A stretch of DNA of 37,328 nucleotides, from the NCBI GenBank assembly GCA_902628195.1, contig CACOLY010000011.1, positions 1-37,328 of the forward strand, in the 5' to 3' direction. A program made the translations under genes and the position numbers. Source of the DNA: an uncultured Pelagibacteraceae bacterium (GTDB lineage: Bacteria > Pseudomonadota > Alphaproteobacteria > Pelagibacterales > Pelagibacteraceae). Below are positions 17,510 through 26,685 of this stretch, piece by piece (position 1 is the stretch's first letter; each line of letters starts with the position of its first letter). Below the pieces are notes generated by a model. It did no database searches and had not been told where the DNA came from. It worked only from the letters and a program-made list of their open reading frames with translations.

Positions 17510-17518
17510 CACTCTAAT

Positions 17519-18037
17519 ATGAATAGCACTTTAATAATTTATTCCAGTACGGATGGTCATACAGAAACTATTTGTAAGCGAATATCAAATTTTTTAGATA
17601 ACAAGAATGAGATTAAGATCATGTCTTTGGATGATGCTATAAAGCTTGATCTATCAATTTTTAATAAAATTATTATAGGAGCTAGTATTAGATATGGAAA
17701 ACATTCTAAAAAACTTTATAGATTTATTACATTAAATAAAAAAATATTAGATCAAAAACACAGTATTTTTTTTTCAGTAAACGTAGTCGCTAGAAAATTA
17801 GAAAAAAATACTCCTGAAACAAATCCCTATATTCAAAAATTTTTAAAAATTTCTAATTGGAGACCAAAAAAAATTGGGGTATTTGCAGGCAGAGTAGATT
17901 ATCCAAATTATAGTTTTTTTGATAAATATGTTATTAAATTTATTATGTTTTTAACAAATGGTCCAACGGACACGTCTCAAACTTATGAATTTACAGATTG
18001 GTCAAAAGTGGATGAATTTGCAAAAGAATTAAGTTAA
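17519..18037 (+). CDS. hemG: flavodoxin-type protoporphyrinogen IX dehydrogenase HemG
   Basis: Oxidises protoporphyrinogen IX to protoporphyrin IX with quinone as electron acceptor. The 172-residue flavodoxin-fold protein has the FMN phosphate loop YSSTDGHTETI and matches E. coli HemG motifs: VIGASIRYGKH-like GASIRYGKH, FFSVNVVARKLEK-TPETNPY, N-W-R-P-K, GRVDYPNYSFFDKYVIKFIM and a final YEFTDW. Its place right after hemE-hemH supports the call. Most alphaproteobacteria use the unrelated HemJ instead, so this looks like acquisition from a gammaproteobacterium-like source. A hairpin terminator begins immediately after the stop. Confidence 0.9.
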   Translation: MNSTLIIYSSTDGHTETICKRISNFLDNKNEIKIMSLDDAIKLDLSIFNKIIIGASIRYGKHSKKLYRFITLNKKILDQKHSIFFSVNVVARKLEKNTPETNPYIQKFLKISNWRPKKIGVFAGRVDYPNYSFFDKYVIKFIMFLTNGPTDTSQTYEFTDWSKVDEFAKELS

Positions 18038-18071
18038 AAAACACTGAAAAGCCTTAAAAGGCCAGTGTTTT
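18038..18071 (+). terminator. hairpin terminator after hemG
   Basis: AAAACACTG (18038-18046) pairs perfectly with CAGTGTTTT (18063-18071). Inside, GCCT (18051-18054) pairs with AGGC (18059-18062) around a TAAA loop, leaving a 4-A bulge on the left. The right arm ends in T4. It starts at the base after the hemG stop. With A on the left and T on the right it could work in both directions. Confidence 0.7.
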
Positions 18072-18099
18072 AATGTGTTTTAAAAATACAGGAACACTC

Positions 18100-18127
18100 T
18101 TGTAAAAGTTGTAATAGTATATATATT
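18100..18127 (+). promoter_or_regulatory. candidate rho promoter
   Basis: TTGTAA (18100-18105), a 16-bp spacer and TATATT (18122-18127, five of six to TATAAT). A start near 18134 would put the inverted repeat 18134-18153 at the 5' end of the message. Eye match only. Confidence 0.35.
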
Positions 18128-18133
18128 AGAAAT

Positions 18134-18153
18134 ATTATTAAGTCCTTAATAAT
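18134..18153 (+). promoter_or_regulatory. inverted repeat in the rho leader
   Basis: ATTATTAA, loop GTCC, TTAATAAT: a perfect 8-bp stem ending 6 bp before the rho ATG (18160). No Shine-Dalgarno lies between it and the start. It could control translation or be a dimeric protein site. Confidence 0.4.
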
Positions 18154-18159
18154 CTAATC

Positions 18160-19428
18160 ATGAATATTCAAGAATTAAAACTAAAATCCTCCGAACAGCT
18201 TATTACCCAAGCCGAAGAACTTGGTATTGAAAATGCTAGCACTTTAAGAAAACAAGAAATTCTTTTCGCAATATTAAAAAAAGTAGCTGAAAAAGAAGAA
18301 ATTACTGGAGCAGGTGTATTACAGCTCCTTCAGGATGGATTTGGTTTCTTGAGAGCCATGGAGTCAAATTATTTACCTGGTCCAGATGATATTTACGTTA
18401 GTCCAACTCAAATAAGAAAATTTGGGCTAAGAACCGGAGATACAGTAGAAGGACCAGTGAGAGCACCAAAAGCTGGAGAAAGATATTTTGCTCTACTTCA
18501 AGTAAGCAAGATAAATTTTGAAGAACCAGAAAAATCTCGACACAAGATTGCATTTGATAACTTAACGCCCCTATACCCTGACAAGCAATTAATCATGGAA
18601 ATAGAGTCTTCTAAACCTGATAAAAAACAAGATTTAACCCCAAGATTGATTGATTTAGTTAGCCCAATAGGTAAAGGTCAAAGATCGATTATAATTTCAC
18701 CTCCCAAAGCGGGAAAAACAATGATTCTTCAGAGTATTGCAAACTCTATAGCCAAAAATTATCCTGAGTGTTATTTGATAGTTTTACTAATTGATGAAAG
18801 ACCTGAAGAGGTTACAGATATGCAAAGAACTGTAAAAGGTGAAGTTATAAGCTCAACTTTTGATGAACCAGCTCAGAGACATGTTGCAGTCGCTGAAATG
18901 GTGATAGAAAAAGCAAAAAGATTAACAGAACACAAAAAAGATGTAGTCATACTTCTAGATTCTATCACTAGACTTGGAAGGGCTTACAATGCTGTAATTC
19001 CTAGTTCTGGAAAAGTTTTAACCGGTGGTGTAGATGCAAATGCTTTACAAAGACCAAAAAGATTTTTTGGTGCAGCTAGAAATATTGAAGAGGGAGGTTC
19101 ATTAACAATAATTTCTACAGCGTTGATTGATACTGGAAGTAGGATGGATGAGGTGATTTTTGAGGAATTTAAAGGAACTGGTAATAGTGAAACAGTTTTA
19201 GATAGAAAAATAGCTGATAAAAGAATTTATCCTGCTATTGATATTACAAAATCAGGCACTAGGCGGGAAGAACTCTTATTTGATAAGAATGATCTTCAAA
19301 AAATGAATGTTCTAAGAAGAATTATTGCTCCTATGGGGACTATGGATGCTATTGAATTTATAAGCTCAAAATTGAAAGATACTAAAAACAATGCTGAATT
19401 TTTTAATTCTATGAATAAGCCTGCTTAA
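18160..19428 (+). CDS. rho: transcription termination factor Rho
   Basis: Hexameric RNA-dependent ATPase that ends untranslated transcripts. The 422-residue protein has a SAP-like N-terminal helical region (1-47), the cold-shock RNA-binding domain with GFGFLR (61-66), and the RecA-like motor with P-loop PPKAGKT (181-187). [15 protein letters not shown] (Walker B and Q-loop region) and [31 protein letters not shown] complete the family pattern. It lacks the long N-terminal insert found in some actinobacteria. Dense convergent overlaps in this window suggest heavy reliance on Rho. Confidence 0.98.
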   Translation: MNIQELKLKSSEQLITQAEELGIENASTLRKQEILFAILKKVAEKEEITGAGVLQLLQDGFGFLRAMESNYLPGPDDIYVSPTQIRKFGLRTGDTVEGPVRAPKAGERYFALLQVSKINFEEPEKSRHKIAFDNLTPLYPDKQLIMEIESSKPDKKQDLTPRLIDLVSPIGKGQRSIIISPPKAGKTMILQSIANSIAKNYPECYLIVLLIDERPEEVTDMQRTVKGEVISSTFDEPAQRHVAVAEMVIEKAKRLTEHKKDVVILLDSITRLGRAYNAVIPSSGKVLTGGVDANALQRPKRFFGAARNIEEGGSLTIISTALIDTGSRMDEVIFEEFKGTGNSETVLDRKIADKRIYPAIDITKSGTRREELLFDKNDLQKMNVLRRIIAPMGTMDAIEFISSKLKDTKNNAEFFNSMNKPA

Positions 19429-19435
19429 ATTTTAG

Positions 19436-21082
19436 ATGATCTTATCAACAGATCAAAAAATTAAATTAAAACAACTTTTTGAAAATAAAAAATTTTCAGA
19501 GATAGAATATTTCATCGAGAGTTTGGGTGATGTTAAAAAACTCCCCAGTAATATATTGAACTTATATGCCACCTCTAAAGCTTTAAATGAACATTCAAAA
19601 ATTGATGATTATAAACTTTCAGCCTATTATTTTGAGAAAATTTATTTAGAAAATAATTCTAACCGTGATGCTTTTTATAATCTCATAATAGTAAGTGTAA
19701 AAGCCACTTTTTTTGAACATTTAGAAAAACATATAATCAAAGAATATAACCTTAATAATAAAGATCCAAAAATTTTGGAAGGTTTAGCAAAGATGCATTT
19801 TTTTTACAATAATATGGAGAAAGCCTCTTTTTTTTATGAAAAACTTTTAGAAATAAATCCAAATTTTAAAAATATTTGGTCAAGTTTTTTGGCTAGCTTA
19901 AATTATCACAGTAAATATGATCAAAAAAAATATTTAGAATTTTGTAATAAATTTGATGAATTCTTAAAATTAGAAATAGATGAATTTACACCAAATATAA
20001 AAAAAAATGAAAAGATTAAGATTGGTTTTTTCTCAGCCGATTTTAAATATCACTCAGTTTCTTTATTTTTAATTGACTTAATTAAAAAATTAAACAAAGA
20101 AGAATTTGAATTGTTTGCCATAAGCAATTTAGAAAAAAGCAGCCATGATGAAATGACAAATGATTTACAGGATAATTTTGACGAGTGGTATGATGTAAAT
20201 AACATGAGTGATATTGAGTCTATTAAACTCATTAGATCACTAAACTTAGATATATTAATAGATCTTGCGGGACATACGTACAAAAATAGAGTTAGCGTGA
20301 TTAGAGCAAGGTGTGCACCAAAACAAATATTATGGCTTGGTTACAACAACTCTTTAGGAGTTAAAAATATAGATTACATTATTGCAGATCCTAATTTAGT
20401 AAAAAAAGAGGAATATAAGTTTTATAAAGAAAAAATTATTTTTATGCCGAAAATTTGGAATGCATTATCTAAACCTATTAATTTACCTGAAATAAATTTT
20501 TATCCAGATAAAGATAAATGCTTTACATATGGATCTTTTAACAATTTTCAGAAAATTTCCTCAGAAACAATTAAAACTTGGTCAAAAATATTAAAAGATG
20601 GTGATGCAAAATTAATATTGAAAAGTTCTACAAGTTTTGATGAAAAAAATTTAAATAAATCCTTAATTAATAAATTTAAAAAAGAAAATATTGAAGAAGA
20701 TAAAATTGAGATATTAAGTAGAAAAAAGACTTATTTGGAACATCTTGAAAGTTACAATAAAATAGATTTATCCTTGGATACATTTCCATACCCAGGTGTC
20801 ACGACAAGCTTTGAGTCAGTTTCTATGGGAACTCCTGTTTTGACAATGAAAGGTTTTAATTTTAACTCAAGATGTGGTGAAAGTATCAATAAAAATTTAA
20901 ATTTAGAAAATTTTATAGCGAACAATAAAGATGATTATATTGATAAAGCTTTGTCGATCAAAAAAGAAAATAAAATAGACCAAAAATATAAACATAATTT
21001 AAGATCAAATGCTCTTGAATCTTGTCTCTTTGATACAGAAAAGTTTGCAAAAGACTTTGGAAGCCTGTTAAAGTCTCTTTGA
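19436..21082 (+). CDS. TPR-linked O-GlcNAc-transferase-like (SPINDLY, GT41) glycosyltransferase
   Basis: A 548-residue protein with a helical TPR-like N-terminus (about 10-170; clearest repeat near 114-146) and a GT41 catalytic domain (about 192-548). Hallmarks: KIGFFSADFKYHSV with H206 (equivalent to the human OGT H498 position), AGHTYKNR (279-285), APKQILWLGY, GSFNNFQK with K373 (UDP-binding Lys), and LDTFPYPGVTTSFE (447-460) with MGTPVLT. These suggest an active enzyme that moves a nucleotide-sugar residue to Ser/Thr of proteins; donor and target are unknown. It sits 7 bp after rho and overlaps mnmE by 1 bp, inside a cluster otherwise devoted to housekeeping genes. Confidence 0.85.
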   Translation: MILSTDQKIKLKQLFENKKFSEIEYFIESLGDVKKLPSNILNLYATSKALNEHSKIDDYKLSAYYFEKIYLENNSNRDAFYNLIIVSVKATFFEHLEKHIIKEYNLNNKDPKILEGLAKMHFFYNNMEKASFFYEKLLEINPNFKNIWSSFLASLNYHSKYDQKKYLEFCNKFDEFLKLEIDEFTPNIKKNEKIKIGFFSADFKYHSVSLFLIDLIKKLNKEEFELFAISNLEKSSHDEMTNDLQDNFDEWYDVNNMSDIESIKLIRSLNLDILIDLAGHTYKNRVSVIRARCAPKQILWLGYNNSLGVKNIDYIIADPNLVKKEEYKFYKEKIIFMPKIWNALSKPINLPEINFYPDKDKCFTYGSFNNFQKISSETIKTWSKILKDGDAKLILKSSTSFDEKNLNKSLINKFKKENIEEDKIEILSRKKTYLEHLESYNKIDLSLDTFPYPGVTTSFESVSMGTPVLTMKGFNFNSRCGESINKNLNLENFIANNKDDYIDKALSIKKENKIDQKYKHNLRSNALESCLFDTEKFAKDFGSLLKSL

Positions 21083-22413
21083 TGACAATTTATGCTCTTT
21101 CGTCAGGCCCAGGCGTGTCTGGAGTCGCCATAATAAGAATTTCTGGCCCAGAGGCTTCTGAGATTATAAAATTATTAACAGGGAAAGAGATTCCAAGTCC
21201 AAGAATCGCAACTCTTCGAAAAATAAACAATATCAACACTTCTGAGCTAATTGATGAAGGGATAATATTATGGTTTCCTGGTCCAGAGAGCTATACAGGT
21301 GAAGATATGGCCGAAATTCACATACATGGTGGTAAAGCAGTCATTCAAGCTCTGTTAAATACTATTTCTAAGGTTAAAAACTGTAGATTAGCTGAACCTG
21401 GTGAGTTTACCAAACTAGCTTTTCAAAATGGAAAATTAAATTTACTCAAAGCTGAAAGTATAGCTGACTTAATTTCAGCTGAAACTGAAATTCAAAGATT
21501 ACAGGCAATTAAAATTATGAAAGGTAAATCTTCAGAGAAATTTAATGAACTAAGAGAGCAATTATTAAAGATTTTGTCCTTTGTTGAAGCTAAAATAGAT
21601 TTTCCCGAAGAAGATTTGCCAGAAGAAAATTTAAGAAAGATAAAAGAGGACTCAACGAATGTCTTAAATGAGATTAACAAAATTTTAAATGATCAAAAAG
21701 TTGGTGAGATAATTCGTGAAGGTTTTAAAATTGCAATTGTAGGTCCAACCAATGCCGGTAAGTCTAGTCTATTGAATAATTTATCGAACAGGGAAGTTGC
21801 TATAGTTTCTGAAATTGCTGGTACCACAAGAGACGTTGTTGAAACACATTTAAACATAGATGGTTATCCAGTTATAATTTCAGATACAGCGGGCATAAGA
21901 GACTCCAAGGATGAAATTGAAAAAAAAGGAATAAAATTATCATTAAAAAGAGCTGAAAACGCTGATCTAAAGCTAGTAGTGGTGGATGCCAAAAGTATTG
22001 ATTTTAGTGGGTTTTTGAGTGATTTACTAAAAAAAGATGCAATTTTAGTTATTAACAAATCTGATCTTTTAAAAGATAAATTAGATTCTGAAGTTTCTAA
22101 ATTTAATCATGTTTTAATTTCACTTAAAGATAATTTGAATATTGATAAATTAATTTTCAAAATAAAAAACAATCTTGAAAATAAATTTATATCGGAGGAA
22201 GATATTTTAATTACAAGAGAAAGGCACAGACAACATTTGCTTCAATGCGCTGAACATTTGAAAAATTTTTTAGATAAAAATGATAAAAAAGATTTTGATA
22301 AAGGAGCTGAGGATTTAAGGTTAGCTACAAGACAGTTAGGTATGATTGTCGGTAAAGTCGATGTAGAAGAGATATTAGGCAGTATTTTCAACGATTTTTG
22401 TATCGGAAAGTAA
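21082..22413 (+). CDS. mnmE: tRNA modification GTPase MnmE
   Basis: Works with MnmG to form the 5-aminomethyl-type modification on wobble U34 of tRNA. The 443-residue protein has the folate-binding N-terminal domain (TIYALSSGPGVSGVAIIRISG), a helical middle domain, and an inserted G domain with G1 GPTNAGKS (221-228), G3 DTAG and G4 NKSD. The C-terminal catalytic Cys is C440 in FCIGK. ATG 21082 overlaps the previous stop by 1 bp (TGATG); a TTG one codon upstream is less likely. mnmE-mnmG-rsmG-parAB is the usual order. Confidence 0.97.
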   Translation: MTIYALSSGPGVSGVAIIRISGPEASEIIKLLTGKEIPSPRIATLRKINNINTSELIDEGIILWFPGPESYTGEDMAEIHIHGGKAVIQALLNTISKVKNCRLAEPGEFTKLAFQNGKLNLLKAESIADLISAETEIQRLQAIKIMKGKSSEKFNELREQLLKILSFVEAKIDFPEEDLPEENLRKIKEDSTNVLNEINKILNDQKVGEIIREGFKIAIVGPTNAGKSSLLNNLSNREVAIVSEIAGTTRDVVETHLNIDGYPVIISDTAGIRDSKDEIEKKGIKLSLKRAENADLKLVVVDAKSIDFSGFLSDLLKKDAILVINKSDLLKDKLDSEVSKFNHVLISLKDNLNIDKLIFKIKNNLENKFISEEDILITRERHRQHLLQCAEHLKNFLDKNDKKDFDKGAEDLRLATRQLGMIVGKVDVEEILGSIFNDFCIGK

Positions 22414-22502
22414 TAGCTATTTTACTTGGTTTTTTTGAGGGTTTTTACTGATTTTCGTTGATAAATAACACTTTTTTCAGAAAAAAAACAGAAATCTTGT
22501 AA

Positions 22503-22519
22503 ATATTCTAATCGAATAT
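22503..22519. promoter_or_regulatory. inverted repeat upstream of mnmG
   Basis: ATATTC, 5-bp spacer TAATC, GAATAT: a perfect 6-bp dyad centred 20 bp before the mnmG ATG, in the 117-bp mnmE-mnmG gap. The rest of the gap is T- and A-rich and shows nothing else clear. It may be part of the mnmG promoter region or a small operator. Confidence 0.3.
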
Positions 22520-22530
22520 AAATTTAACCC

Positions 22531-24402
22531 ATGAAAAAAGATTTGCAATTTGATGTAGTTGTTATCGGTGGTGGTCATGCTGGTTGTGAAGCTGCAGCAG
22601 CTTCAGCAAGGCTTGGTGTAAATACCGCTTTGTTTACACATAACAAAAATACAATTGGGGAAATGTCATGCAATCCAGCTATAGGTGGTCTAGGTAAAGG
22701 TCACTTGGTTAGAGAAATTGACGCTTTAGATGGTGTTATGGGAGAGGTAGCAGACAAGTCTGGAATACAATTTAGATTATTAAATAGAAGTAGAGGACCT
22801 GCAGTTAGAGGACCCCGAACTCAATCTGACAGATCACTATATCGTAAATTTATGCAAGAAAAACTCTTAAACTATTGTAATTTAAGCATTTTTTCTGATC
22901 CTGTAATAGAGTTTATTTTTGAAAATAATCAAATAAGTGGATTTATAACACTTAAAGGTAACAAAGTAAGTTGTAATAAGTTAATCCTAACAACAGGCAC
23001 TTTTTTGAATGGTTTGATTCATATAGGTGATGAAAGAACTCCTGCTGGGCGTTTTAATGAAAAACCGAGTACAGGCTTGAGTGAACAGTTAGAAAAATAT
23101 AATTTCAGAATTGGAAGATTAAAAACAGGTACACCTCCTAGATTAGATTCTAGAACAATTAATTTTGAAAACTTGGAAAAACAGTTTGCCGATGAAGTCC
23201 CATATTTTTTTTCTTTTCTGACTAAAAAAAATTTAAACAAACAAGTCTCTTGTTCCATGACTTATACTAACGAGATAGTTCATAAAATAATCGAAAAGAA
23301 TTTATCTAAAAGTGCAATGTATTCCGGAAGCATACAAGGTGTTGGTCCTAGATATTGTCCCTCTATTGAGGATAAAGTAGTAAAATTCGCTGACAAGACA
23401 AGACACCAGATATTTCTAGAGCCTGAGGGTCTAAATGATCATACTATTTACCCTAATGGCATATCTACATCTCTACCTAAGGTTGTGCAGTATGAAATAC
23501 TCAACAATATCAATGGTTTAGAGAATGTAAAAGTAATTAGACCAGGATATGCTATTGAATATGATTATATTGACCCAAGAGAGCTGTTTTTAACACTGGA
23601 GACAAAAAAAATAAAAAATCTTTATCTCGCTGGTCAAATAAATGGAACTACGGGTTATGAGGAAGCAGCTGCTCAAGGTCTCATAGCGGGAATTAATGCT
23701 GCTCTATCTTTTAAGAATATGGAACCTTTTATTTTAGATAGATCAGACGCATACATTGGCGTTATGATAGATGACTTAGTCACTAAAGGTGTTGCTGAGC
23801 CTTATAGAATGTTTACATCTCGAGCAGAATATAGACTAAGTCTTAGGTCAGATAATGCAGACTTAAGGCTTACTCATAAGGGAATTAAAATCGGTTTAAT
23901 AGCAGAAAACAGAAAACAACTATTTGAGGACAAATTTAATAAATTAAGCAAAATATCTCTTCAAATGTCCAATTTAAACATTTCACCATCTAAGGCAGAT
24001 AAATTTGGAATAAAAATAGCTAAAGATGGTGTTTTTAGATCAGCAGAGGAAATTCTTACCCAAAAAAGTGTTGATATGACTAAAATAAGGAATATTTGGC
24101 CTGAAATCGCCGATTATGGGAATGAAATTGATGAGCAGATTGAGATTAACTCTCACTACAGAGGATATTTAAAGAAACAAAAAGCCGATATTTTAGCTTT
24201 TAAAAGAGATGAGAATTTAACAATACCAGATAATATTGATTATGATCAATTTTCGGGCCTTTCTAACGAAGTAAAAGCTAAATTTAAAGAAATAAAGCCC
24301 AAAACCATGGGTCAGGCCTTAAGAATCGATGGAATAACTCCTGCAGCTGTATATATTTTGTTGTCACACGTCAAAAGAAAGTCTATTAAGCATATAGCTT
24401 AA
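22531..24402 (+). CDS. mnmG: tRNA uridine 5-carboxymethylaminomethyl modification enzyme MnmG (GidA)
   Basis: FAD enzyme that pairs with MnmE in modifying U34. The 623-residue protein has the dinucleotide-binding loop GGGHAG (13-18) followed by CEAA, then [24 protein letters not shown] and [14 protein letters not shown]. It also shows the TGTFLNG loop with downstream [10 protein letters not shown], and [20 protein letters not shown]. The C-terminal helical domain that binds MnmE is complete. Length is close to E. coli MnmG. Its stop overlaps the rsmG ATG by 1 bp. Confidence 0.98.
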   Translation: MKKDLQFDVVVIGGGHAGCEAAAASARLGVNTALFTHNKNTIGEMSCNPAIGGLGKGHLVREIDALDGVMGEVADKSGIQFRLLNRSRGPAVRGPRTQSDRSLYRKFMQEKLLNYCNLSIFSDPVIEFIFENNQISGFITLKGNKVSCNKLILTTGTFLNGLIHIGDERTPAGRFNEKPSTGLSEQLEKYNFRIGRLKTGTPPRLDSRTINFENLEKQFADEVPYFFSFLTKKNLNKQVSCSMTYTNEIVHKIIEKNLSKSAMYSGSIQGVGPRYCPSIEDKVVKFADKTRHQIFLEPEGLNDHTIYPNGISTSLPKVVQYEILNNINGLENVKVIRPGYAIEYDYIDPRELFLTLETKKIKNLYLAGQINGTTGYEEAAAQGLIAGINAALSFKNMEPFILDRSDAYIGVMIDDLVTKGVAEPYRMFTSRAEYRLSLRSDNADLRLTHKGIKIGLIAENRKQLFEDKFNKLSKISLQMSNLNISPSKADKFGIKIAKDGVFRSAEEILTQKSVDMTKIRNIWPEIADYGNEIDEQIEINSHYRGYLKKQKADILAFKRDENLTIPDNIDYDQFSGLSNEVKAKFKEIKPKTMGQALRIDGITPAAVYILLSHVKRKSIKHIA

Positions 24403-25049
24403 TGGATAACTTAATTTTAAATTCTTATTCCAAAATTTCCAATTTAAATGTTTCACGTGAAACTTGTAATGAGCTTGAGAGCTTAATTTCGATGATACAG
24501 GAAAAAAATCAAAAAATTAACATTATAAGTAAAAAAATGTATGAAAAAGAGGTTATAAGAGAGCGTCATATTATAGATTCAGCGCAAATTGTTGATTTTG
24601 TTGATTTAAATTGCAATACAACCTCTGATTTAGGTACAGGGGGTGGAATGCCTGGATTAATAGTGGCTATAGTGATGAAAAAAATTAAAAATGACATGAA
24701 AGTTAACCTTTATGAAAAAAGCTATCACAAATGTGTTTTCCTGAGAGAAGTTTCAAAAAAATTAAATTTAAATACAGAAATAATTCAGAAAGATATTTTT
24801 TCACTTAAAAATATTGAAACAGGAACAATTATGTCTAGGGCATTTAAGCCAATGCCAGTCATTTTAAACTTGGTTAATGAAAATTTTATAAAATATAGAA
24901 ATATTATTTTTTTTATGGGAAGTAGTGGAAGAAAAATTCTTAACGAAACACTTCAAGAATGGGATTTGGATTATGAAGAAAAAAAAAGTTTAACAAGTGA
25001 CGACTCTTTTATATTAAATATCAAAAAAATTAAAAAAAAAATTTCATGA
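24402..25049 (+). CDS. rsmG: 16S rRNA (guanine-N7) methyltransferase RsmG (GidB)
   Basis: SAM-dependent methylation of G527 of 16S rRNA. The 215-residue protein has the helical N-terminus with NVSRETCNELE, RERHIIDSAQI, and the SAM loop SDLGTGGGMPGL (76-86). A later SRAF (catalytic-site region) is followed by a lysine-rich tail. Codons 16-21, which encode V-S-R-E-T, contain a parS site (24449-24464), so protein and DNA-site constraints overlap. The stop overlaps the parA ATG as ATGA. Confidence 0.95.
   Translation: MDNLILNSYSKISNLNVSRETCNELESLISMIQEKNQKINIISKKMYEKEVIRERHIIDSAQIVDFVDLNCNTTSDLGTGGGMPGLIVAIVMKKIKNDMKVNLYEKSYHKCVFLREVSKKLNLNTEIIQKDIFSLKNIETGTIMSRAFKPMPVILNLVNENFIKYRNIIFFMGSSGRKILNETLQEWDLDYEEKKSLTSDDSFILNIKKIKKKIS
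24449..24464. other. parS: parS centromere site inside rsmG
   Basis: TGTTTCACGTGAAACT matches the widespread ParB-binding palindrome TGTTTCACGTGAAACA at 15 of 16 positions, with a perfect 14-bp core GTTTCACGTGAAAC. It lies 582 bp upstream of parA, within rsmG codons 16-21. No other full-length copy was seen in the window. Confidence 0.9.
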
Positions 25050-25840
25050 AAATTATTTCAATTATAAATCAAAAGGGTGGGGTTGGAAAAACAACAACTG
25101 TAATTAATTTAGCATCGGCGTTATCTCAACTTGGAAAAAAAATTTTAGTAATTGATCTAGATCCTCAAGGGAATGCTACTACAGGACTAGGATTATCTAA
25201 TACCTCTCAATCTGATCAGACAATTTATGGAATTCTTAATGGTACAATGTCAATTTCAAACGTAATTAAAAAAACAAACTTTCAAAATCTTGATTTGATA
25301 TCCTCCAATGTAGATTTGTCTGGATTAGAGGTTGAGACAGCTGGTGACAGTGATAGAGCCTTTATACTTAAGGCTAAATTAACCTCGTATTTAAACGATT
25401 CTAGAGGATTATATGATTATATACTTATAGACTGTCCTCCCTCTTTAAGCCTATTAACAGTAATGGCCTTAGTATCATCTAATTCATTGCTTGTCCCACT
25501 TCAAACGGAATTTTTTGCATTAGAAGGACTTACACAGCTAATGAAGACGATTGAGAGAATTAAAGCTAATTTAAATCCCGAATTAGAAATTCAGGGCATA
25601 CTTTTAACGATGTATGATCGAAGAAACAAACTCTCATCTCAGGTTGAACAAGAAGCGAGAGAGTATTTTAAAGACAAAGTTTATCAAACAGTTATTCCAA
25701 GAAATGTTAGATTATCTGAAGCTCCATCTCATGGTATTCCAGTGCTGGTTTATGACAAAAACTGTCCGGGTAGTAAATCTTATTATAATTTTACTGATGA
25801 ATTTATTAATCAAGAAGGAAAAATTGGGAGCGCTGCATAG
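25046..25840 (+). CDS. parA: chromosome partitioning ATPase ParA
   Basis: DNA-binding, ATP-switching protein that moves ParB-parS complexes. The 264-residue protein has the deviant Walker A KGGVGKTT (10-17), DLDPQGNATTGLG (switch I), and the Walker B region ILIDCPPSLSLLT. Further hallmarks are FFALEGLTQLM, MYDRRNKLS and RNVRLSEAPSHG. There is no N-terminal HTH, so it is a chromosomal-type (Soj-like) ParA. The start overlaps rsmG by 4 bp and the stop overlaps parB by 1 bp. Confidence 0.98.
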   Translation: MKIISIINQKGGVGKTTTVINLASALSQLGKKILVIDLDPQGNATTGLGLSNTSQSDQTIYGILNGTMSISNVIKKTNFQNLDLISSNVDLSGLEVETAGDSDRAFILKAKLTSYLNDSRGLYDYILIDCPPSLSLLTVMALVSSNSLLVPLQTEFFALEGLTQLMKTIERIKANLNPELEIQGILLTMYDRRNKLSSQVEQEAREYFKDKVYQTVIPRNVRLSEAPSHGIPVLVYDKNCPGSKSYYNFTDEFINQEGKIGSAA

Positions 25841-26685
25841 TGAATTCAAAAATTAAAAAAGGTTTAGGGCGAGGATTATCTTCTTTAATTGGTGAAACTA
25901 AAATAGAAACATCTACCAATAAAGCTTCAATTAGTGAGTTAAGTCCAAACAAATTTCAGCCAAGAAAACATTTCGATGAAGAAAGCCTTAGTGAGTTAAC
26001 TAATTCTATTAAAGAAAGAGGTGTTATTCAGCCAATTATTGTTAGAAAATCTTCAAACAATATAACAAAATTTGAAATTGTAGCTGGGGAGAGAAGATGG
26101 TTAGCGGCACAAAGAGCTAAACTTCATGAGGTTCCTATTGTTATTACTGAGATCGATGATTTAAAATCTTTGGAATTTGCTATAGTCGAAAACGTTCAAA
26201 GAAATGATCTTAACCCTATAGAAGAGGCCCAGGGTTATAAAAGACTGATAGATGAATTTTCATATGATCAAGAAAAAGTTTCTAAATTCATTGGAAAAAG
26301 CAGAAGTTATATAACAAACTCACTTCGTTTGCTTACCTTGCCTGAAGAAATTTTTAAGATGATTGAGAATAAACAATTAACCCCAGGTCATGCTAAAATT
26401 TTAGTTGGATTAGAAAATGCTATTTTTATTGCAAACAAAATTATCGAAAAAAGGTTATCTGTAAGACAAGCTGAAAAATTTGTAAAAATATTTAAACCTC
26501 AAAAAAAGAATCTTTCTAAAACAAAAGATTTGAACATTAAAGATCTTGAAATGTCCATATCATCTAAAATTGGTTTAAAAATTGATATTCAAAATAAAAA
26601 AAATAATAAAGGTAAAATATCTATTGAATACAAGGATTTAGATCAATTGAATAGAATTATAGAGATTATAAAAAACAATTATTAA
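25840..26685 (+). CDS. parB: chromosome partitioning protein ParB
   Basis: CTP-dependent DNA clamp that loads at parS. The 281-residue protein has the N-terminal ParA-activating segment GLGRGLSSLIGE and a ParB/Srx domain with GVIQPIIVR, the CTP-binding GERRW (83-87) and ENVQRNDLNPIEEA (117-130). A helix-turn-helix follows (KVSKFIGKSRSYITNSLRLL), and the C-terminal dimerisation region is Lys-rich. The start is GTG, overlapping the parA stop (TAGTG). The 3' end overlaps holA by 4 bp (TTAA). Confidence 0.97.
   Translation: MNSKIKKGLGRGLSSLIGETKIETSTNKASISELSPNKFQPRKHFDEESLSELTNSIKERGVIQPIIVRKSSNNITKFEIVAGERRWLAAQRAKLHEVPIVITEIDDLKSLEFAIVENVQRNDLNPIEEAQGYKRLIDEFSYDQEKVSKFIGKSRSYITNSLRLLTLPEEIFKMIENKQLTPGHAKILVGLENAIFIANKIIEKRLSVRQAEKFVKIFKPQKKNLSKTKDLNIKDLEMSISSKIGLKIDIQNKKNNKGKISIEYKDLDQLNRIIEIIKNNY

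Noticed and set aside
21079..21081. TTG as the mnmE start
   Set aside because: The next codon is ATG, which overlaps the upstream stop as TGATG and gives the usual M-T-I-Y-A-L N-terminus.
22414..22530. mnmE-mnmG gap as a small RNA or terminator
   Set aside because: Only weak A/T pairings around 22471-22490 and no G+C-rich stem with a T-tract; only the short dyad at 22503-22519 is worth noting.
25614..25856. 80-codon plus-strand frame overlapping the end of parA
   Set aside because: Out-of-frame shadow of parA with no family resemblance. A parA frameshift was considered, but parA is intact to its normal C-terminus.
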